A program made the position numbers and the translations under genes. From contig JARYHS010008074.1 of assembly GCA_031002005.1 (NCBI GenBank), positions 282,287,930-282,351,929 on the forward strand: a stretch of 64,000 nt of DNA. The letters run 5' to 3'. The notes below the pieces were generated by a model. It worked only from the letters and a program-made list of their open reading frames with translations, searched no databases and was not told the origin of the DNA. This DNA comes from Vandiemenella viatica (taxonomy: Eukaryota; Arthropoda; Insecta; Orthoptera; Morabidae). Of this stretch, positions 56,640 to 64,000 are shown in pieces (position 1 is the first letter of the stretch; the number at the start of each line of letters is the position of its first letter).

Positions 56640-57620
56640 ATGCTCCTGGGTACGCTTTATAGTTTAAACTTTAGAACTTGATTCCTGATTCTTTGTTTGA
56701 TCCTGATATAATCTAGCCGATATCTGCCTGTATCCCCTGGACGTTTCCAGGTGTATATCCTTCTTAAATTGGTTCTTAACCAGTGTGTTTGCCACAACTA
56801 GCTTACATCTTTCACAAAATTCTAACAACAAGCTTCCTCGCTCATTTCTTTCTCCTAGACCAAAAGATATTACAGAATTCCCTTCTCCCACTATTGCATT
56901 CAAATCACCCATAATTATTAGATTTTACTCTCCTTCACATATTGGATTCATTCTTCAATTTCAGCGTATATTTTCTCTATTTCTTCATCATATTCCTGTG
57001 ACGTTGGCATATGCCATATACACTTGTACTAAAGTGGTTGTGGCGGGCTTAGTTTCTAACATCATCAAACTAATCCTGTCACTAAACTGTTCATAATAAC
57101 TCACCCGTTTCCCTACTCTCTTATTCATTACAAATCCTACACCAGTTACTCTGACAGCTTCTGTGCTAATTATCCTGTGTTCCCCAACCCAGAAATCCTG
57201 TGCGTCCTGCCATTTAATCTCACTAATCCCAACAACATCTAACTTAAGTTGTTCCATCTCCTCTTTTAAGTTTTCTAACCTACCTGCCCTATTCAGACTT
57301 CTAACATTCCACGCTCCGGCTCGTAGAATGTTTCTATCCATTCTGATGACTCCTCCCTGAGTAGTCCCCACCCGGAGATCCGATTGGGGGAATATTTTAC
57401 CTCCGGAATATTTTACCCAGGAATAATCCATATGATATATGTAATTTGAGAGGATTACATGTCCTCGGGATACTATTTGGATTTTTAATGCAGTGGGTTC
57501 CTCCTGTTGCCTTCTGCATCCCCATGCTGCTGATCATTTCTAATTCATCCGGCTTTAGGGGCCGTTTCTAACCCCCAAGGGAAGAGGGTGCCAAGCCAAG
57601 CCACGTAGCTTTTCATTCAT
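56640..57620 (-). pseudogene. RTE-like LINE 5' region with endonuclease N-terminus (LINE E), minus strand
   Basis: The frame 57431-56988 contains RMDRNILRAGAWNVRSLNRA, LDVVGISEIKWQDAQDFWVG (the catalytic Glu region, SEIKW) and TGVGFVMNKRVGKRVSYYEQ. The frame 56912-56664 gives MGDLNAIVGEG and GLGERNERGSLLLEFCERC. These are the N-terminal and central parts of an RTE-type endonuclease, with GDLNA for GDFNA. Upstream (to 57620) is 5' UTR. RT is absent from this copy. Confidence 0.85.
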
Positions 57621-57787
57621 GTTATTTGTCACAGTTAAAACAAGATACAGAAAACACAACAGAAGATGAATATTTATTTCTGTCATTTAATTATCTCCGT
57701 ATGTAATTTACGATAGTCTGACAAGAGAAAACTGTACAAATTTCTTCTGAAATCGATAAGGAAAAAAGCTACATGACATGCAGAGAG

Positions 57788-57801
57788 AGGGGGGGGGGGG
57801 G
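57788..57801 (+). repeat. Poly(G) run
   Basis: A run of 14 or so Gs, flanked by GA-rich sequence. Confidence 0.9.
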
Positions 57802-58085
57802 TCGGTGGGGAGGATTACGCAAAAGTCACGCAAGACAACGTGGGAGAGGAGGGGTGTGGGGAGGATCACAGGAGGCCAAAATAGAACCATTTAGTTTATT
57901 ACAGTTCCCTTATGAATAGTGTTTGAATGGGTGACAAATTGTTCTTCATTATAACTAGGGTTTGGATCTTAATGACAAAAAATAAATAGATATGCAGGGA
58001 AATATGACCTTAAAAACTGGTAAATATGACCTAAAAATTACAAAATATTACCAAACACTTAAATTTACTATACATCAAAACATTC

Positions 58086-58319
58086 TTAACTACACATCGT
58101 TTGTCTAGTAGTGTCAATTTCATATAGACAGCATAATTTGCTTCCGTGAAATTGCAAAATTAAATTTTTAATCTTTTTGTTTGTAGACATTTTAATTTCA
58201 CGTAATTTACATAAAAGAACTTTTTCATCTGTAATAAAATACTCCTCTCCAAATTCCATTATGTAATTCTGTAACATCACACTTTCAGAAAATTTTATTT
58301 TCGGCATGACGATACTCAC
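58086..58319 (-). pseudogene. CGGBP1/BED-like N-terminal fragment of a hAT-type protein
   Basis: The 77-codon frame includes FGEEYFITDEKVLLCKLREI and MSTNKKIK. The spacing resembles the domain shared by CGG-repeat-binding protein 1 and many hAT-linked proteins: a strand, KVLxCxxC, then a basic helix before a histidine pair. Here the second Cys is replaced by Glu and the His pair is not visible in this frame. The similarity is from memory and partial. It lies at the left end of a hAT-like element, which supports the reading. Confidence 0.4.
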
Positions 58320-58433
58320 TGATCCACTGCAGATTTAACACTGAGGATTATTTTCAAAAGTATTTCATTGATACATTGATTGACGCGGCTGGACAGAGGA
58401 ATGCTGCTGCTATTGCAGCATAGTCGATTAACA

Positions 58434-60230
58434 GTAATATTTAATTAAATTGCAATGGAGCGCACACTCCGGTGGCAATTTCCCTTCACACCCATCTTCT
58501 CCCTTTCCTGCACCCACCTACATTTGCTCTCTGCAAATTTTTGCTTTAAATTCATTCAACATTTTTGGTAAATTATTCAGCATTTCTCTTCGAACCCCTG
58601 ACACCCTTAATCAAAAACAGAATCTTCATACACCCTTATGCCTGAAATTGAGTGCCAGCTGGGTGTAATGGTCATCTTTTCCCTTACATGCATTACTTTT
58701 AATTCTTACACCAATATCTTTCCATGCCTCATCACCAATGTACGACTTGTACACCCCCTTGACCCTTTCACCCTCCTATCTACCGATGAATCCCATTCCA
58801 GCTCTTTTATCATATCTGTTTCCAATTGCATTATGCGGTATTTCCCAGAAACAAATCTAGCACCCCTTTCTTGCACCCTCTCAAACTCTCGTAGTCGATA
58901 CGCAAAATTGGGTCCCATACTACACTACCATATTCAAGCAATGGTCTGACCAAAGATTTGTAAACCCCCCATTACTTCTCTCATACAACCCCTCATCACT
59001 CTATCCAATTAGTGCAGAATTTTGAAACCTTTTCTACTATCTGACCAATGTGACATGCCCAGTTAAGCTTGTTATCGAATGAAATGCCAAGTTATTTACA
59101 TTTCAAGTCTTCTTTCCCCACCTTATAATTGTAATCAACTTTTAGTTTTTTATTTGTGTATCTAATAAGCTGACTTCTTTGCATTTATTTTAATTCCATG
59201 TTTACCAACCCAACTAGATATCCTGTCCAGATCGCCTTGCACCTGTTTACGGTCCTCTACGGTTTTGATCCTTTCATATGGTATTATATCATCTGCAAAT
59301 AATCCAATTTCTGATAGTATACAATCAACACAATTATTCATTAGAATAATGAATATCAATGGTCCCAATACACTACCCTGTGGCTCCTTCTTACCATTTG
59401 CTATGGGTCCCGCGCTGTGTTAATCTGTCCCTGCCTCCCTTGTCCATTTCATCTGAAATATCTTGCACATATCCCATCAACTGAGATTCACATCAGTATC
59501 CTTCCCTAAAGCCATATTGCCTACTTGAAAACCACAACTGCTCCTCACATATATTCCTGATGTGGTTGCATATCAATCTCTCCATTAATTTACCTGCCAC
59601 CACTGTCAAACTGTTGAGTCTGTAATTTTTGACTATTTCTCACCTCTCCTTTTTGTACCGGCACTACTATCGCCCTTTTCTAGTCCCGTGGTAAACAGCA
59701 AGTATCCAGACTAGGGTTGCCAGATGGCCGGGAAATCCGGGAATGTCCCGGAATTTTGTTTCTTGTCCCGTGTCCAGGAATAGAGCGTTATTGTCCCGGA
59801 ATTCCCATATTGTATGCCAGTTTTTTTTTCTCAAACTTAAGATGGCACAGTGGCCATGCCGCGCTCGCAGCGGGAGGTAGAGGAGCGCTCCACCTTTCAT
59901 ATATAGACTTTTCAACTATGACGTAGTGATTTTCAACCAAATTTGAATTAATAATCTTAAAATAGGATTATAATCCTATATCACTAAAAAAATCCAGAAA
60001 TGTCCCGGAAATTATAATCCTGTATCTGTCAACCCTAATCTAGACGGAATTTAAATAATATTTCAAGATAAGGTACAATGTCACACCTAGCTATCTGTAA
60101 GATATCTGTTGTAATATTATCTACACCAGTCCCTTTGTATTTTTTTCAGGTTTCTTATTTCCTTCACGATATCCTCAGAATGAATTTCAATTTTTTTGAT
60201 TGTCTCTGTTGTTGAGATTAAAGGGAAGGC
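58434..60230 (-). mobile_element. LINE A second copy, minus strand, 5'-truncated
   Basis: From its 3' end there are the AATTAAATTGCAATGGAGCG tail and C-terminal coding sequence (58550-58940). An RT piece at 59368-59162 reads GPLIFIILMNNCVDCILSEI and LFADDIIPYERIKTVED, with intact FADD. The sequence continues after the hAT MITE at 59712-60037 to about 60230. This copy shows what LINE A looks like without the Helitron insertions and let me place the joins at 4.55/6.89 kb. Confidence 0.85.
59712..60037. mobile_element. 326-bp hAT-like MITE inside LINE A copy
   Basis: TAGGGTTGCCAGAT and ATCTGTCAACCCTA are inverted ends, and ATCCAGAC (59704-59711) / ATCTAGAC (60038-60045) is an 8-bp duplication with one mismatch. 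This is the compact form of the element whose halves bound the 17-23 kb stack. It carries repeated TCCCGGAATT-type blocks near both ends. Confidence 0.88.
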
Positions 60231-61033
60231 AGAACATTAACATTTAGAGAGTGCCAATAATGCATAACTAATTTTTGACTGGTGAATTCTGACCAAATCA
60301 GTGACAATTAGTTTGGATTTTCCTCTAATGTATAATAGGAGTACAGTTCATGAATAATTATCTTGATTTCTTCTCATATCTAGTGAATTCCCAGTACTAT
60401 TAAAAACTTGTCAGTTTTTACCTTAAAATATGACCATAAATATTATCATAATATGACAAAAATTGGGAAAATGGCATGAATATGCATTTATTTTCTATAT
60501 ATATACATTTAAATACAATTAGAAATGTGTAAGAAGTGTTTAATTCAGCATAACAGTTCAAAAACAAGGCAGGAAAAAAATGTGACTCGTCAAAGATCCG
60601 AACCCTAATTATTTAACATAACATTAAACATTATGTACTTACATTAAAATGATTTTCACAACTATACAAACAACTAGTTGAAGATTCTTTAAGTATGCTC
60701 ACAGCTATGCTCCACTTTTTTCTTAAACTTGCATCTTGCAGGATGCAAAAATACACCATCGGGTGCATTTCCTATCGTATTTTTACACATAGATATAATA
60801 CAGTATTTATAAAATAGTTTTCTACCTCCTCACATATCAAAATTAGTTATAAAATGTAAAACTTTTGAGACATAACACTCCACAATATACAATATGTCAA
60901 TGTAGTTTTGTACAATGAGGTCACAGTGTAGTGTGCCAAATTGGTGGCGTTTGAATCGTCAGAACTAGACTGCAATTTTTTTAAGATTAAATTTTAATAT
61001 TATCTTAAAATATAACATTTTTTGTGTAAATAA

Positions 61034-61192
61034 TTGGATAAAATTTTCTCGGGTAACTAGCAGACCTAGTCCACCAATCAAACATGATGTTTTGGTGGTC
61101 ATAATTTGCCACGATTGTCAAGTACCACCGAAATGTCGCGTTTGATTGATGGACTAACTTGGCTAGTTACCAGAGAAAATTTTATTCATTCT
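61034..61192. mobile_element. Hairpin MITE, about 160 bp
   Basis: AAAATTTTCTCGGGTAACTA pairs with TAGTTACCAGAGAAAATTTT. The pairing continues through AGTCCACCAATCAAAC / GTTTGATTGATGGACT and ends around a short loop. No firm target duplication was seen. Confidence 0.8.
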
Positions 61193-64000
61193 AAACGCTG
61201 AGAAAACCTTATATAGTGTAAATAAGTGATTCAAAATATAAAAATAATACAGGCATATACCCTATTACATCATATGTCAGGAAAATGATTTAAGTCTACC
61301 TAAATAATTGTTGCCCTTCCCAAAACACGTTTCAGAAGAGCCCCTAATCTCAGCCAACAGTTATCTTTGCACAACTAAACAGTCTAATGGCTCTTTCATA
61401 TGCAATAGACTGTGCTGCAAAATGTGTAACATGTATCATGCTTTCATCACTTTTACCAATGAAGAGTGTCATGGATTATGCTACCTGTGAAACCACTTGT
61501 CACACGAGTCATCTTGTAAACATTGCCTGGCTTCCTACATGGGTTTGTCCATCAATTTTCAATAGCAATTAATGCCACTCAGAATCCAGACCACCCAGTA
61601 GCTGATTATGCCAACACTCATGACATAAATAATTTGAATTCTTCATTCACCGTTTGTGTTATTAGTCATTCCCAACACCAGCAGCCTCACTGAAGATGTG
61701 AACTGACCTGCCAATATAAACTTGGCACCAGAGAACCAATGCATCCTAACTTAATATAATATCCAATTTTCCTCCCTTTCCAATTCCCATCCTTATTTCC
61801 CTCCCCACTTCTCTTTCATTCACTACCAACTGTTCACTATAGGTATTGTTTAAAATAATTTTTCCTGTATTACTGTTCGCTTTTTTATATATTTACTAAC
61901 TATTGTAATTGTTTACATAGTATCTAAATTTAGATAACTCTTAATTCATTATTTATTTATTTTACAAAGTTTAGTTACATATTTTTCATCTTATTACCCA
62001 AACTCCCATCCTGTTTTCTCTCCATTTCTGAAATTGTCTCCTACCTTTCCATCTGCTCAACCTTCCTACATAACAATGCCAGGCCCTTGACACCTGTCTT
62101 GTGTGTTCTATGTTCTTTTGCTTACAATCTGCATAGACCCAAAATTTAATCATGTTACATAAGTGTGTGTATCTTCTTTGTGTGTAGATTGCATTTTGTA
62201 GTCATCTGTAGAAAGCAATAGTTTTATTTTCTGATCCTAATTTTGTATTTTATTTTGCTATTTATTATCTACTTATAATATGTATTCTTCAAAAACAGAT
62301 TTTGTCTTGATTCCATTTTAAATAACCCACTCCCCACTTCCAAACCTTCACACACAATTAGCTTGAGAAATGACCGGTAAGTTGCTCTGTGACTCTCCTC
62401 CTATTCATTCCATGTTACAGTTTGTTTTCAACAGTAAAACAATGTCTAAAGCTCAAATTTGAGAAATAAATTCAAATTTAAAGAATTCTTAAATGTGATT
62501 TACATTAAGTATCTTATTTTTTGTAGATTTGAAACCAGTAGCAATCATTCAGACGAAACAATAAATGACAATTTTTATTTGCAAATGCTCTACCTGCACT
62601 GCTCCTCGATTTTTATGCGCAAAGTTAGAAACTCTTTACATACAGCATGATTAGAATCATTAGAAGAATAAGTATCCACACAAGGAAAATTAAAATTAAG
62701 TTATAGCAATCTGGCAGCGAACAAATAAGAGCCCACAAAACATAAGAAAATAAGATTGAGATAATATTTAGTTCTACATAGTGCTGATATGCAAAATCTT
62801 ATTCAAGTGATTTAGAAGAAACATTGCTGTCAAGAATGACCATGTCTGTACATAATTTGAAGCAGTTGATTAAAATGGTGTTTTATGCAATCTGAAGTAA
62901 AGTGTGGATGTTCCATTAAAGAACAGAAGATATATCACACAAATTGATCTATGCTTACAACAATTCATTGCAGTTCTTATCATGATTAGCAGTTTTGTTT
63001 CCTGTTATTCTATTTTCACAAGTTTGTTGGTAATTGCGAATAAAGATATCAATCTCTAAACTTCACAAATTAATGATTTGTAGTCATATTCTATCATTAT
63101 CTAGGCACAGAGTATTTTGATTGTTTGATTTTATGAACAACACTGGCCAGAATCAGGAAAAATAAGTAAATAAAGGTGCACATTCTCCTCTCTCTCTACA
63201 AACACAAAATGAAGGCAAATGCTGAAGAATTACATGACACAGTAAAAGTAAAAATTTATATCAACATATAGAAAAAATGTCAGTTGTGCCTTAACTCCAT
63301 TAGAATTATTGCATTTAATAACAATGAAAGAAATATTTTGGACTTCTCACAATCAAAGTTTTTATTCCTTTCTTGATAAAATACACAATATTGTTTATCT
63401 CTGGAAAAGTGGAAGGGAATAAGAGGATAAATTTTGGAACAATAAATCATGCAGTCAATACATTCTAATGAATATATTCAAAACCTAAGTGATACATAAG
63501 TCATCCAGAATAACAAAACTAAATTTAAAGCAACACTTTTAATATAAATAACATACATCAGGAATCCTATTGTTTTTAGACTCATTTAAAAATGGCTGAA
63601 AATGAAAAGGCCAAATTTTAAACCATAAAATAATAAAAAATTGAATTCCTTAGTCTACATTCCCTCCATCATGATCTTGTTGTATTGTACTTCAATCTAT
63701 TCTTTTTTTGTTTCTTACAAAAAATTCAAAAATCCAAATAAGAGGGCAATTTCCAAAAAATTATTAGAATTAAACAAATTGACTAGGGATATGCAAACAC
63801 AGTACACTTTCAAACAACTTCCAACAGTACTAGCTGCCATCATGCTGGGCACACCTCATTTATGTTTTAACACTTGTCGCTTCATTTCTGTAAAGGTATA
63901 TGGTACCAATGAGTCTAACAAGTTTTTCACTATTTACCACAAGCACTGACTGTTCTCTTCACTAACTCACAAGTTCACACAACATCAGTTCTGCAAATAT
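61193..64000. other. AT-rich region without a recognised gene
   Basis: ORF 63641-63949 (102 codons) has a hydrophobic start and a lysine-rich middle but no recognisable family. It is AT-rich and likely chance. No repeat structure was noted. Confidence 0.4.

Larger units (their letters stand above)
57956..60607. mobile_element. hAT-like element with CGGBP1/BED-like ORF, split by a LINE
   Basis: The ends TAGGGTTTGGATCTTAATGA and, from the right, TAGGGTTCGGATCTTTGAC are inverted copies. The flanks ATTATAAC and ATTATTTA are a possible decayed 8-bp duplication. Inside are GGGAAATATGACC-type blocks and a small minus-strand ORF. A LINE A copy occupies 58.43 to about 60.23 kb. Confidence 0.65.

Noticed and set aside
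63641..63949. 102-codon ORF near the right end with a hydrophobic N-terminus
   Set aside because: Composition follows the local AT-rich DNA, no motif is recognisable, and no splice or promoter context was seen. Chance ORFs of this length are expected in 64 kb.

Overview
This window looks like non-genic or intronic DNA from a large, AT-rich, transposon-laden animal genome, most likely an insect. The signs are the mariner, CR1/jockey-like and RTE-like LINEs, the Gypsy LTR element, the Helitron-like minisatellite elements and the tRNA-derived SINEs. No intact conserved host gene was recognised. Every protein similarity I could name by eye belongs to a mobile element, and nearly all of these are broken by stops and frameshifts.

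Layout. 1-2.3 kb: nothing recognised. 2.3-7.4 kb: a CR1/jockey-like LINE (EN + RT) split by two tandem Helitron-like minisatellite elements and by a foldback MITE. 8.7-9.2 kb: a tandem repeat. 10.7-13.6 kb: a third Helitron-like copy, itself split by about 1.4 kb of unrelated DNA. 14.8-16.4 kb: a short tandem repeat and old SINEs. 16.98-23.14 kb: a stack of insertions. A hAT-like element with a perfect 8-bp target duplication holds an RTE-like LINE, which in turn holds a SINE, a 1.05-kb TTA-flanked TIR element and a full-length dead mariner. 24.6-27.5 kb: SINEs, two of them with clear target-site duplications. 27.6-31.3 kb: a TIR-like element with a LINE tail inside, then a long inverted repeat. 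33.0-34.4 kb: a SINE and an RTE 3' end. 36.87-40.66 kb: a large palindrome. Each arm has a TATA box, a start codon and the same short putative spliced gene, and one arm is split by a separate 1.4-kb TIR element with TSD CTTAG. 42.0-46.1 kb: a MITE, RTE 5' fragments and a hAT MITE. 47.6-53.2 kb: a very short tRNA-like retroposon, then a dead Gypsy element whose LTRs carry a tRNA-Gly-like block. 54.5-57.6 kb: a TIR element, a foldback MITE and an RTE 5' fragment. 57.96-60.61 kb: a second stack, where a hAT-like element with a CGGBP1/BED-like ORF holds an antisense LINE that holds a small hAT MITE. 61.0 kb: a hairpin MITE. The rest is AT-rich and unassigned.

The most unusual object is the 36.87-40.66 kb palindrome. 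It holds two convergent copies of an unrecognised small gene, with an NLS-like peptide and plausible splice sites, and read-through transcription would give a long hairpin RNA. Boundaries and identities were judged by eye. No searches were run.
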